NCBI GenBank assembly: GCA_943704525.1
Contig: CALSCQ010000779.1
Span: 1-21,890 of the forward strand
From: Pigoraptor vietnamica
Lineage: Eukaryota; Opisthokonta; Filasterea
Direction: 5' to 3'
DNA length: 21,890 bases
In this document: piece after piece, positions 8,528 to 20,627 of the stretch
How the letters are laid out: the number at the start of each line of letters is the position of its first letter
Position numbering within the stretch: position 1 is the stretch's first letter
Notes under the pieces: model-generated
The model's input: only the letters and a program-made list of their open reading frames with translations
Database searches by the model: none
Told to the model about the DNA's origin: nothing
Translations under genes and position numbers: made by a program

Positions 8528-10111
8528 TCACTTCTTACGCTGTGCGAGAAGGGCCTGCGTCCGCTGCCACCACAGACGCAACTTCCATATGTCGAGCGCG
8601 TTGTAAAAATGCCGCCACCACAGCACCAGAATGTCGTCGACGGTCGCGAGTGGTCCCGTGAACGACTTGGCGTCTTCTTCGGTCGGCGCCGGCGACATTT
8701 CCCAGGGCTTGGGGTACTTGCAGCACGCAAAGTGGTACGCGCGCATTGGGTGATATATCATGCGACGCACGTTGAAGGCGTACGAAATGGGATTCCAGCG
8801 ACCCGCCGCGGCAAAGTAGTGCCACAAAAGCACCTGCGTGTCACGTGCCGAAATCAACCCTCGAACATCCACTTGACATCTCTGCGCAATGTCATGTTCT
8901 CCCGCAATTCCTCAACCGCTCAATACAACGCCTAGCACTCGCAAAGCACGCGCGACACACACGCAAACGTACCTGGTCGTTTGGACAGAGCCCGCGCCGC
9001 GACATGTCGAACCACATGTCCATTATCTCCGACTGCGTCTGCGGATTCGGCCGAAAGACGAGCATCCCCGCGTTGAAGCACGGTTCGACGATCCCGGGGC
9101 GCGAACAGTAGCCCGCGGAGAACTCGTGCGTCTCCGCGTGCTCGAACAGCTCGTCCACGTTCGAGACGGGCATCCAGTCCGCGTCCACGTAGATGAGTGT
9201 CGCGTACTGCACATCAAGTGAGCGTGAGTGAACGCTACAAACGACAATGAAGCTACATTGACGAAAACCTTTCCAGCCAATTCAGGCGTACCTCGGTGTA
9301 GTTCCACGCGTGAAAGCGCATGTGGGTGCCAACAATGCCCTGGGATAAACCGTATGAGTCGCAATACGCTCGTCAAGTGCATCAGCAACAACACGCAACG
9401 CACCCGATTTGACTTTTCGCGGCCGAGTTGCACGTCCATCCAGTTGCAGTCGAGGGGTTCCACAACCCGCACGTCGTAACCGACAGTCTTCAACGCATTC
9501 TGTCGGCAGATTGTGGCACACGAGTGTCAGTAAATCACTCCAATTCAATTGCGCAACACGAAGGCATCAACACCCACACGTCCGTCCTCGCTAACGCCGT
9601 CCGTGACGAGCGCAATCATGTCGTGCACGCACGAAAAGCGCTTCAAGACGTACGCCAGCGCCACAGAGGGTATGACAAAGTCGTCGTTGATCATGGCCGT
9701 GAGCCACCCGCGACGCTTCGACGGGCGAGGGGCGGCCGCGCACGCGTCCTGCGTGTGCTTCTCCTGCAGCTCGTGGAGCTTCCACTGCGCATCAATTGAG
9801 ACGCGCTCGTCCTCACGAAGACGGTCTGCGTCCGCGTTCGCCATCCACGCGACATAGGTGCCTCGCGACCGTATTTCTCGGACTAGCACGGGATGGAAGG
9901 CGAGATAGAGGAAGAGGGCCAAGAAGACGACACCCGCAATGATCCATGGGCGACGGCTGCCCGCGCTGGGCTGCGCCTTCATGGGGTCGACGGTGTACGG
10001 GTCACTGTCTCCTTTCGCGCGAATAAGAGACGCGACAGCTCCACAGCACGCGCGAACAGGGCGACGAAAGATGGTGTGCGGTCGTATTCGCGTGCAGAGC
10101 CTACCGCTCAT
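8528..10111 (-). CDS. GT8-type (glycogenin-like) type II membrane glycosyltransferase
   Basis: Five exons: 10111-9578, 9499-9404, 9339-9292, 9206-8973 and 8833-8528, all junctions phase 0, 405 residues. A short cytosolic N-terminus precedes one membrane segment (about 56-75, WIIAGVVFLALFLYLAF), giving a type II Golgi/ER topology. The lumenal part has the GT8 signature: LVTDGVSED, the metal-binding DxD in VDADWMPVSNVDELF (DAD 234-236), CFNAGMLVFRPNPQT, and a late H...KPW (HFACCKYPKPWEM). Such enzymes use a UDP-sugar; neither sugar nor acceptor can be read from sequence. The start at 10111 has a purine at -3; the ATG at 9982 (MKAQPSAGSRRPW) is a plausible alternative with a shorter cytosolic tail. 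It diverges from MAU2. Confidence 0.9.
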
Positions 10112-10116
10112 TGCAT
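10108..10116 (-). promoter_or_regulatory. Minimal uORF overlapping the glycosyltransferase start
   Basis: On the minus strand ATGCAATGA encodes Met-Gln-stop; its stop codon overlaps the main start as ATGA. Such an overlap could allow terminating ribosomes to reinitiate. It matters only if translation starts at 10111 rather than 9982 and the transcript extends this far. Confidence 0.25.
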
Positions 10117-10720
10117 TTCGCGGAAAATGTATCGCACTCCCGTGTTCGAAAAGCTATTGGAGATTTTTGCAAACGCAGAAAAGCTAAAGAAAACGATTGC
10201 AACAAAACGGCGACCGCATGAAAACGGCATGTCAGTGTGCCATGTCACCGCAGCAGTCTGGACAACAATGTGAGCGTGGAACGCAAATTTTGTTGCAAAA
10301 TGTCAACGAGGTCAAATAAAAATGGACGGATGAGTGCGCAGCGTGTCAAGAAGGTGGATTGAGTATGGCATATGGTGAGGGTTACGTCATCGCCGTGTCG
10401 GAAACATTGAAAATCTATCGAGTTTCGTCATGTTTTGTGAGCCTTGCCAATTTGCACTTTTGGCAAGCCACTGGGTTCGTTTCCCGCGCTTTTTTTGCGT
10501 TACACTATGGACGACTGAAGACGTCCCACTGTCGTCTCCACTCCTTACTCCCCTTCGCAACCCACAAGCACCTCACAACGCACATTAACCACTTCGTCAA
10601 GCTGCGTGCAAGTGGACCCTTCGCACCTACGGTCTTCCTTTGGTTGTCGGCGACACTCACGAAGTCCAAAGCAACGGTGTTTTTGGCGGGTGCGCTTCGC
10701 GGCGCCGAGTGGATGCGCCC
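10112..10720. other. Divergent promoter region, glycosyltransferase/MAU2
   Basis: These 609 bases lie between two divergent starts. The first 300 are AT-richer than the surroundings. They hold a small ATTTTG-TTG-CAAAAT dyad (10287-10301), a TTACGTCA bZIP-like site (10382-10389), and a perfect CTTGCCAA-N9-TTGGCAAG inverted repeat (10443-10467). No separate gene is recognised. Confidence 0.6.
10443..10467. promoter_or_regulatory. CTTGCCAA-N9-TTGGCAAG inverted repeat
   Basis: Perfect 8-bp arms separated by 9 bases in the shared divergent promoter. It resembles a site for a dimeric DNA-binding protein; the half-site TTGGCA is NF1-like in animals. Function is inferred from position and symmetry only. 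Confidence 0.35.
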
Positions 10721-13700
10721 ATGGCAATGGAAATCGACGATCCACCCGAGTGCGACGCCGAGACACTTGCAAAGGCATACTCCACACTCGAGGCTGTCGC
10801 GGCCATCCACGAGCGGGTGAGTATTGTGCGAAAGCGGCGCGGCCAAACGCGTGAGCACTCTTTAATACCACACGGGACGCATCACAGAATGGCGATATCA
10901 TCAGCGCAATACACTGCCTCAGTGGCATCGTGCAGTCGAATCCGCCTGCGCGTGTTGAGGCGCGCATTCGGTGAGGTGCCTTTGTGGCTGAATGTGCCCT
11001 TATGTCGGTCTGTGTGCCGCATGTGTGGACGTGCCTTTGTGACTGTATTGTGCCTTTCGTGACGGCGCGTGTGTTGGTGACGGTGCATGTTAAATGTGCC
11101 TTTGTGACGGTGCGTGTGTTGGACGTGTCCTTTTGTGACCTGTCGCTCTATGTGGTTGGATGGCCTCTTTGCTGAAGGCCCGGCACCATCACGCAGGTGT
11201 GACTTGGGGCAGTTGATTGGGCGCTACACAACGAATCTTGCCGAGGCACGGCGTCAATTTGAACGTATTGCTATCATTGCGAGAGTTACGTCCGGAATTG
11301 AGGAGTACCGCTTCTCGTCCGCCTGCGCGCTTGCAGACATTTACATGATGCAAGAAAACCCGGAGTTTGCCAAAAACGTGTTGAAGACTGCGCTGACCGA
11401 CTGCGGCAGGTGTGGGCCGTTCATGTTCGGGCGTTCGTTTCTTTTTCTTTTCACTGCTGGACGGCTGTTTCAACGCTTAATGTATGCCTGCGCTTTCTCC
11501 GATAGACATTCATGACACCTCCTGCATTTCCCAACAGCAATCCCGTGTGGGTCGCCGCGCTGCACTTCAAGCTCGCGGAAGTGTGGGCGGCGTGTGGTGA
11601 ACCGAAGCACGCTCTGGAGAATCTCTCGCTGTCGCTAGCAGCCGGGCAGCAAGTCACTGCGGCGGGTCCGGCATTCTGCGTGGGTATCGTCGCATGTGAA
11701 GCAGTTTGTGGATGCGCTCTTTCTCGTGCTGCTTGGGTATTCCGAATTGTGATAATGATAGATGTGGAGAGCAAGGCCGTTGCTAACACGTTTGCTACTT
11801 GCGCTTACTCCGCGCATAGTCGACAGCGCTTCTCGCCAAGGCGCAGTTGCTGTTGTCCTGCGGTTCGCCGAGTGGTGCCGCTGGTGACCTCGGCGCCTGT
11901 CTGGATGAGGCCGGCCGCCTCATTGAGCAGAGTGGCTGTGCGGACACGACCTGGTGTAGCATGCGCGCGTTCCACGCCGTCTTGTCGACCCTGCGGGCAT
12001 TGGAAGCTGGCGACAACAAGGTGTGTGGCCAGTGTTGGCGTTTCGCTTTGGCTGTCTTGTTTGAGGCATTCCATTCTGACACACGCAATCTTCGGTCGCC
12101 ACGTGCTGGTAGGAGGCGGGACGGCTAGTGAAGCAACTGCAGCAGACGGTACAGCAGCTGGGCTCGGGCGATCTGAAGCCCGGCGTCTTTGACAGCCCGC
12201 TCTTGGCGCTCATGCGTCCCATGCGGCCAAAGGTGCTCCTCTCGATCACGTACTTTCTCTCGATCGTCGTGGCAGACGCAAGCGGCGACCGGCGGAGGGC
12301 CGACACGTACACTGAGAAGGCGTACATTGTTGTTGAGAAGGAGGTGGACGACTTGCTCGCAACGCTATCGCGCCGTGCGTCGGAACTTTGGGATGCCGAT
12401 GCCACGCCCGAGCAATTGGCGGCGTGGGAGGGCACCCTCGCGCAACTGCCCCTGCACGACGCGCGCCGGCTGGGCATGCTTTGCGCCATTCGGTCCGGCG
12501 TCCTCGAGCGCGAGTGCCTTCGTCTCGTGCAACAAGGACGCTTTGCCGATGCACTCGCGCGTTGCAAGGCGGCGCGGTCGGCCGTCGCGCTGTTCCCGGC
12601 GGTCACCAGGCGGCAGGCGCCGTTCATTCAGCTCCTTGGGGGAATTGTGTTGTTCGCATCGGGGGAGTATGAGCGCTCGGCGGCCGCGTTTCGTACGGCC
12701 CTTTTGTCCCATGCCGAGGCGCGCAAAGGACTCTCCGCTGACGCCGATTCGTCCGGAAGCGATTTTCTCTTTCTTGCACGCCTCGCGCTTGCGTTCGCCT
12801 TGAACGAAGTCGTGTCGGCTGCGCTTTCCACGAGCGGTATTGCGGGCCTGCCCAAGGCGGAGGACTCTGAGTTGCGCACGACGCTGGCGTGGCTCACGGA
12901 CGAGCGGTCTAAGGGCCGTCCGCGGTCGCGCGTCGTCCGGATTGCGCACGATCTGCTCTCGGCGGACAAGATGCTTGACGACAGGGGCACGCTTCCCGAG
13001 GCAAAGTACGTGGCTGCGCCCATGCAGTTGCTCTTCAATGTGCGCTCGAGGGTGTGTAGTGTATGGGTGGCAATTTCTGTCTGCTGTTCCAACCGTAATC
13101 CTATGACGCGGGCGCAGAGAGGCGCTGACGACCGTTTTGGGAGAGGTTGTGGATTCGCACAAGACGCTCTCGCTGGGAGCCCTCGCGTCCCTCGGCCGAT
13201 TCTTTCTCGAAACAGGCGAACTCGACAAGGCCCTCGAAATGGTCGCACCGTCCGCGCCATTGGCTAAGCAGATGGGCGCTGTTGGCTTCCAGCTGTCGTC
13301 CACGAAGCTCCTCGGGGGTGGGCACAGCAAGCAGGAGGCGTTGGTTGATGCAGAGCTGAGAGTAGCATAGTAGAGAGTCGCAGCCCGTGGTGTTCAATGC
13401 ACTGGTGTTGGGCCGGTGCACTTTAGCTTACTGTTCGTGTCTGCCGCAGAGTGCAACAAGCGCTTGGGAAGGGCCGACGACCAGGCAATGATCGCCGAAT
13501 GGTCCGAGCTGAACAATGTCGTCACCAACGCCGCGGCGGAGGCGCGCGCGAGCCCCATCGTCGCCGCTCTCGTGGTAGGTTCTCCCCATTTGTTTATACC
13601 GCTATTATTGTGCGCGCGCTTGCGTTTTGTCTGGGAAATCGATATGGCTTTGCTCACGTACCCCTTCACCCCTTCCCCCCTTCCCTTCCCCCCTCCCCCT

Positions 13701-13768
13701 TGCAGGCGAGTGTTGGCTCGGCGTCGAATGCGAGCGTCTTTTCAAACGCCCTGTGTTTGGCGCCATAA
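10721..13768 (+). CDS. MAU2: Cohesin loader subunit MAU2/SCC4
   Basis: Nine exons: 10721-10816, 10888-10970, 11197-11409, 11538-11679, 11820-12020, 12134-13053, 13118-13317, 13450-13574 and 13706-13768; about 680 residues. A superhelix of TPR-like helices is recognisable from MAU2 blocks: HCLSGIVQSNPPARVEARIR, DLGQLIGRYTTN, KQLQQTVQQL, FLSIVVADASGDRRRADTYT, LASLGRFFLETGELDKALEM, ECNKRLGRADDQAM and a short tail ending LCLAP. In the family it forms the Scc2-Scc4 (NIPBL-MAU2) complex that loads cohesin on chromatin. Uncertain junctions: exon 4 end (11679, or earlier at a weaker site), exon 6 start (12134, 12129 or 12143) and the exon 6/7 junction (13053/13118 or 13051/13122). ATG 10727 has a better context than 10721, and 10640 is in frame upstream. 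Confidence 0.9.
10976..11143 (+). repeat. Degenerate minisatellite in MAU2 intron 2
   Basis: The 226-bp intron 10971-11196 is built largely of imperfect copies of a TGTGCCTTTGTGAC core, most followed by a GTGCGTGTGTTG-like spacer. Copies sit near 10976, 11029, 11058, 11096 and 11129. They are diverged and carry no coding signal. Confidence 0.6.
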
Positions 13769-13840
13769 ATTGCGACGTCACCATGCGATGGTCGCTTGCA
13801 CTTGTGTTTGTTGTTACTTTGGAACTTTTTTTTTTCCTTT

Positions 13841-15670
<1,830 letters not shown>

Positions 15671-16077
15671 TTTTTCAGTTGCGGCAGAGACCGGCGAAAG
15701 AGTTGCTTTTGACAGTGCTTAGCAGGTCGTTGACGTGATTGTTGCTTTTTGGAACTGCTCGGCCGGGTGTTGGTGGTCGCATGTGTCGGACTACTCAGTA
15801 GGGGTAAATGTAGGGTGAGGGTGACGGAAATGAGAACTCGAATCGCGCCGCTTCAATGTCACGTAGCATTTTGTAGTCACATTCCCGCTCTACGCTTGAA
15901 AACTCGAGCAGAACGCTAGGGAATAGGGGACGACACTGTACGTTTTCACGCACACGCCCATCGCAACCTAGAATATCTGCCATGACGCCCACTCACACGG
16001 GTAACTCTCTCGCGCACATGCGCGCGCGGAGGACTCATCGAAAAAGTCTCTTCACGGCACGTGGGACATTCATTGCA
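15671..16077. other. Intergenic region upstream of TRM8
   Basis: These 407 bases lie between the stop of the intronless methyltransferase and the TRM8 start (same strand). They should contain the TRM8 promoter. A TCACGTCA site reads on the minus strand at 15731-15738, about 60 bp upstream of the ATG. A 65-residue minus-strand frame (15795-15992) matches nothing I recognise. Confidence 0.55.
15731..15738 (-). promoter_or_regulatory. CRE-like TCACGTCA upstream of TRM8
   Basis: An ACGTCA-type bZIP site about 60 bp upstream of the TRM8 ATG. Similar sites occur in the glycosyltransferase/MAU2 promoter (10382) and upstream of the CDF gene (18476). Confidence 0.3.
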
Positions 16078-16902
16078 TTACAGATGCGCGCCGCTCGGCC
16101 GCGTTGCTTCGATCCCGCACGCCTCTCGCCCGTCAAATGTGATGTGGTCGCCGAATTTCGAGCGCTGGTAAAATAGCGCGTTACTGCAGACGTACCCGGC
16201 ACCCTCAAAGACGCGGCGAAGAATGTCGGGATCGAGACCGTGGAAGGAGTCCGGCAGCATGCCGGGGATGTCCTTAAAGTACTGTCGGATGTTCGTGATG
16301 TAGCCGGGATATGGGACGCCCTTGTTCTTGAGTTTCTCGTACGTCGGGATGAACGCAGAGTACGCGTTGGTATAGACGGTGAGTGCCGACACAAACACGG
16401 TGCCGCCGGGTCGCAGCAAGGGGAAAAGGGCGCGCGCACTTCGCTCGATCTCCTCGCCGGAGAAAAAGTGGAAGACGTTCGCGATGCGTATGCAGTCGAA
16501 CGATTCCCTGTGGCGCTCAACGAACGCGGGATCAAGACACACGTCAGGAAACGAGCCCGGCAGCAATTCGAGCGTCGCATCCGCCACTGTCGTCCCAAAC
16601 TCTTCCTCCGCGCGCGACTTGAGCACGGTCAAGTGTCTCTCGTCGAGGTCGTTCGCGACGATCTTCGTTCCCGACACCAAGGACTGCTCCCCATAGCGCT
16701 CCTTTCGGCGGCGCATGATATCGAGCACCGTCGCGCCATACGCCGTCCCGACGTCCATTGCCTTGCCGGCGACCGCGCGCTCGAGAAATGCGAGCGAGAC
16801 GGCGTCATCCTCGGTCCCAATCATGAACCCATAGCTGTTGAGCGTTGGCGTGAGATAACCCTGCTCGTGGCCACGGAGCAACGGAAGAGACGCAGCGGCC
16901 AT
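16078..16902 (-). CDS. Class I SAM-dependent methyltransferase, intronless
   Basis: A single 825-bp open frame gives 274 residues. The Rossmann methyltransferase signature is clear: motif I KAMDVGTAYGATVLD (47-61), an acidic strand-2 end VANDLDERHL (82-91), FDCIRIANVFHFF (135-147) and LLRPGGTVFVSAL (162-174). A C-terminal extension with NIRQYFKDIPGM and VFEGAGYVCSNALFY may shape the substrate pocket. I cannot name the substrate. No intron is needed, unlike the ten neighbours, all of which are spliced or show splice sites. That suggests recent transfer from bacteria or retroposition, though base composition resembles the neighbours. It is divergent from IFT25. Confidence 0.88.
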   Translation of the reverse strand: MAAASLPLLRGHEQGYLTPTLNSYGFMIGTEDDAVSLAFLERAVAGKAMDVGTAYGATVLDIMRRRKERYGEQSLVSGTKIVANDLDERHLTVLKSRAEEEFGTTVADATLELLPGSFPDVCLDPAFVERHRESFDCIRIANVFHFFSGEEIERSARALFPLLRPGGTVFVSALTVYTNAYSAFIPTYEKLKNKGVPYPGYITNIRQYFKDIPGMLPDSFHGLDPDILRRVFEGAGYVCSNALFYQRSKFGDHITFDGREACGIEATRPSGAHL

Positions 16903-17255
16903 TTTGTTTGCGCGCGTGTTGCCAACACGAAGGCGTCGTGTGCGACGTTGTACGCTGTTATAATGACGGTTTGGAGCGAAAGATGCACAATTTTCCGCTG
17001 CGAAAAGAGGGGCTGGCGTGTTCCGTCGGCAACAAGGGTAATGGTGGTAACATGATCGTAAAATTGCATCGGAAACTTTTTCTGAGAAATGTAAAATTCC
17101 TCAGCCACTGTCAGAGATATGCCGCTGTCCCGTCTTTCGTTTTTGAGAGTGAGCGTACGACGTCCACCGGGAAACAACGCTGCGAGCGCGTTGAGTACTG
17201 TTCGACGTCTCGTTGCATCGCCCTCTGTGGCTGCGCATTGAGCTTTGGAGTGGAA
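16903..17255. other. Divergent promoter region, SAM methyltransferase/IFT25
   Basis: These 353 bases separate divergent start codons and must hold both promoters. The stretch is locally AT-richer around 16960-17100. No clear TATA box or dyad was found, and no gene is recognised. Confidence 0.5.
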
Positions 17256-18263
17256 ATGCCGAACGTGGCGCTCGACTCTGCGGGCGCCAGCGTGTCGCTT
17301 GCCACGAGCCAAGACGACCGCTTCCCCGCCGACAACATCATCGACGGGTGCGTGTCGCGGCGCTGTGGCTGCTTTTCACTGGCGGAGTGTGCGATTTGTA
17401 GCTGCGTGCGGCGATCAATTGTGGTTTCGGAGATTGACTCGCGAATCTCCATTCCAGCAATGAGGCGACCTTCTGGCCGACGACGGGTCTCTTTCCGCAG
17501 GAATTTATTGTGACGTTTCCCTCGCCTACAAGAATTAAGAGCATCAAAATGTGGAGTTGCGATGGTGAGTGCACTGCGTTCGAATTGTCCAATGCGTTTG
17601 CTACGAGGCTATGTGCGCGCGAGTTGTGTGTGTGTGTGCCGAGTACGCGCGCTCGTGACTAGGCATGCACGCCCATTTGACCACTGTGTGTTCGTGTGCC
17701 GCAGTCAAGGACATGCGCATCGAGTACTCTGAAGCGGCATCGCCACAACAGTTTGAAATGCTTATGGAGCTCGGTGGGCGGTGATGGGAGGTCCAGGTTG
17801 AGTGGTGTTGAGGGGTCCTGTAGACTGTCGTCCGCCATGTGGGGCGCGTGTGTTGAGCCACATTGTGCCAAACGGCGACTCGAGTGGCGTGCACTGAATT
17901 GACTTCGCACCGCCAGTGCATCTGCTGTTATGTGCTCATGCGCTGCGTCGTTACAGAGCTCGATCACGTCGCCGACCGACTCCAAGTGAAAGAGAACAGG
18001 GTAAGTGTGGCATGCTCATAACGCACAATCTTTATAACATTACAAGCACACACCATGCTAACAGAGAAGAGCATTCTGCGGCAACGCTACCCCACATGCA
18101 GCGTGTTCGTCGTTCTCACTCCCGTTCTCATCGCTCCTCTCTACAGTTTCAGTCCGTCGTCGCACGCCACGTTCGCTTTGTGATCATGTCGGCATACGAG
18201 GACTTCTGCTCGGTCCATAGGTTGAATATCGACGGCGAGGGCGCCGGCCGCGACCGAGACTGA
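17256..18263 (+). CDS. IFT25: Intraflagellar transport protein 25 (IFT25/HSPB11)
   Basis: Five exons: 17256-17347, 17458-17564, 17705-17773, 17957-18000 and 18147-18263; phases 2, 1, 1 and 0; 142 residues, close to the usual length of about 144. The product has the galactose-binding-like jelly-roll blocks of HSPB11: VSLATSQDDRFPADNIIDGN, EATFWPTTGLFPQEFIVTF, RIKSIKMWS, and the closing HVRFVIMSAYEDFCSVHRLN. In the family it pairs with IFT27 in the IFT-B complex and binds calcium at the NIIDGN loop. Its presence implies the organism builds a cilium or retains the machinery. The final exon ends with a short charged tail. Confidence 0.95.
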
Positions 18264-18590
18264 AACTTTGTCAAAACAGCGCAGCGCAATCGCACCTTGC
18301 ACCGTCTCTATCATTCATAGAGCATCTTCACACTCTGGCACCCGCGTGCGTGCAATCGCGATGCTCGAATCTGTTGTACATTTCACTGAAGCCGCGCACG
18401 TCTCGTCCTCATGCGTTTCAAACCCAAGTTCTTTGCCAAGTTAATCCTCACCCTATCTTGCATGAGCACCATTGATGACGTCATGTTCGGTGGCCACTCG
18501 CCCTAACCCCACAAAACTTTTCACGAGAGGGGCACATCTCTACTCCTCACATACCTGCTCTTCGTTTGGCCGCGCGTGCAGAACACAGTC
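18264..18590. other. Intergenic region between IFT25 and the CDF transporter
   Basis: These 327 bases lie between tandem plus-strand genes and contain the CDF promoter. A perfect TGACGTCA palindrome lies at 18476-18483. No gene or structured RNA is recognised. Confidence 0.55.
18476..18483. promoter_or_regulatory. Consensus CRE (TGACGTCA) upstream of the CDF gene
   Basis: A perfect 8-bp ATF/CREB consensus palindrome 108 bp upstream of the CDF ATG. An 8-mer can occur by chance, but the position fits a promoter element. Confidence 0.4.
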
Positions 18591-19410
18591 ATGGCTGCTC
18601 GCACTGCTCTTGCGTGTCGCGCGGCGGTGGCATCCGCCCTTCGACAACAGCTCCGTCAGCAGCTTCAGCCACGCACTGCGCGCGTGTGCCTTGTCGCAAG
18701 CCCATCACGCCCCACACACACGCGCCTATCGATCCCATTTTCGTTCCCCTTCTCCCTCCGAGGCCTTTCTGTGCGCGTTCTCTCAACAACGGCGGCTGCT
18801 TCGCACAAGGGCCACGCACACGCTGATGATGGACTCCCGGAGGCGCCGTCGGAAAAGGCGCACGCCGAGCCATGGCACGACGATGCACCCGCGTCTCCTC
18901 ACGAACATAGCCATCCGAAAGAGAAGGAGCACACGGCGAGTGCGATGAACATCACATACGTTGGCATCTTTGTCAATGTCATGCTGTCGGGCGGGAAGGG
19001 CGTGCTGGGCGTCCTCTCCAACTCGCAGGCCCTCATTGCTGATGCGGCGCACAGCTTTTCCGACCTTCTTTCCGACTTTGTGACGCTGTGGGGCGTGCGA
19101 CAGTCGCGACGTCCCGCGACGAAGAAGTTCCCGTTCGGGTACGGTCGTTCCGAGTCGGTCGCGGCGTGCGTCGTGTCCGTGATGCTGATTGCGACGGGCG
19201 CCGGGATGATCGAGCACTGCGTGCGCATGCTGGTCACCGGCAACATCTCGGGGCCAACGGAGATGACCAACTACGCCATTGCGATGGCCGCCGCGTCGAT
19301 TGTGTCGAAGGAGGCGCTCTACCAGCGCACTGTGTGGCTGGCGAAGGGCATGGACAGCCCCGCGCTGCACGCCAACGCATGGCACCACAGGTGCGTGAGA
19401 CGTGTGTGTG

Positions 19411-19449
<39 letters not shown>

Positions 19450-20627
19450 CTGTGTGTGTGTGTGTGCCTGTGTGTGTGTGTGTGTGCCTGTGTGTGTGTG
19501 TGTGTTTGTATTGCGTGTATGTATGTGTGTATGTGGGTGTGTGTATGTGTAATGTGTGTGCGTGTGTGTATGTGTAATGTGTGTGCGTGTGTGCGTGTGT
19601 GTATGTGTAATGTGTGTGTGCGTGTGTGTATGTGCGTGTGTGTATGTGTAATGTGTGTGTGTATGTGTGTGTGTGCGTGTATGTGTGAATGCGTGCCGTG
19701 CATGTGTGCTTTCGGGTGTCCAGGAAGATGGCCCCTCCCATAGCAGCCGCATCTCACGCACGTGCGCCTGTGCAGGACGGACGCGCTTTCCTCCATCGTG
19801 AGCCTTGGCGCACTCGTCGCCCAAAAGTACGGCTTTGCGTTTGTGGACCCCATCGGCGGCGTGGTGGTTGCGTGGATTATCCTCAAGGCGGGCTGGCAGA
19901 TCGGCGCCGGCAGCATGCGCGAGATACTCGACATGTCCACGGGAGAAAGGGTGGGTTGAGAAGAGTTGTGGGGCAGTTCTCGAGATGCGTATGTCGTAGT
20001 GTTGCGTCACTTTGCGCGTGCTTCGGCGCATGTGCCTCTGTGGAGGAAGAGTGCGTGATGTGGGTGTGTGGGGGTGCCCGTGTGCGTGCGTATGTGGTAA
20101 CCGCGCCGCTTCCATTCAGATGCACCGGCAAGTGGCGCACGTTATTCGCGATTCGATTGGCACGGCGCCCTTCTCCCACGAGTATCTTCGAATTCGCAAG
20201 GTGGGCTTGCATTTTTACGAATAACAACGCTGTTACGCGTGCGTATTCCACCATATGACCTCCTATCTCTCCATGGCCACAGGTCGGACCCCACTACTTT
20301 GTCACCATGCGGTTGACGACCGATCCCGCGGTTGCGTCGGGCGATTTCGAGAAAATTTCGAGCCGCGTACGCCGCGACATTCACCGGCGCTTGCCCAGCG
20401 CGCGAGAGGTCGTCATTGAGCTCGCGACGCACCGCGCACACCACCACGGAGGCCACGCACACGGCGAGGGCTGTGCGCACGACCACGATCACGTGCACGG
20501 AGGCGGCCATGCACACGCCAAGGGCTGTGCCCACGACCATGATCACGCGCACCAGCACCCGCATCCGCACGCGCACCCGCAGGCTGGCGTGAGCGAAACG
20601 GGAGAGGGGAAGAGTGTCGGTCGATAG
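18591..20627 (+). CDS. Cation diffusion facilitator (CDF/ZnT-like) transporter, probably mitochondrial
   Basis: Four exons: 18591-19390, 19776-19950, 20120-20200 and 20283-20627; phases 2, 0 and 0; 466 residues. Start ATG 18591 has a purine at -3 and G at +4. Residues 1-70 are rich in Arg, Ala and Ser with no acidic residue, like a mitochondrial presequence; a His/Asp-rich linker follows. The CDF membrane domain (about 120-315) has the metal site H-S-F-S-D (154-158) in TM2 and H-H-R-T-D (265-269) in TM5, plus FPFGYGRSE. The His/Asp pairs resemble ZnT zinc sites. The cytosolic-type domain follows, then a His-rich tail. CDFs exchange Zn, Fe or Mn for protons. Yeast Mmt1/2 and SLC30A9 are mitochondrial relatives; metal and location remain inference. 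Confidence 0.92.
19391..19690. repeat. Compound GT-rich repeat filling CDF intron 1
   Basis: About 300 bp of GT runs broken into higher-order units (GTGTGCCT, TATGTGTAATGTGTGTGCG) occupy most of the 385-bp intron 19391-19775. The repeat starts directly at the GTGCGT donor. Confidence 0.9.
20451..20552 (+). repeat. Tandem His-rich coding repeat in the CDF tail
   Basis: Two 16-residue units, GHAHGEGCAHDHDHVH (409-424) and GHAHAKGCAHDHDHAH (427-442), repeat with an 18-codon period. The match extends to the DNA, indicating a local duplication. Each unit has six or seven His, one Cys and two Asp, a likely metal-binding tail. Confidence 0.8.

Noticed and set aside
12128-13267. 379-residue plus-strand frame as an independent gene
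   Set aside because: It is MAU2 exon 6 plus intron read-through; MAU2 blocks continue on both sides after splicing.
15795-15992. 65-residue minus-strand open frame upstream of TRM8
   Set aside because: No recognisable domain, no supporting splice or start signals, and it lies in the probable TRM8 promoter.
19234-20115. Minus-strand open frame with His-Thr repeats
   Set aside because: It is the reverse reading of the CDF gene and of the GT repeat in its intron; long Thr-His strings come from (CA)n.
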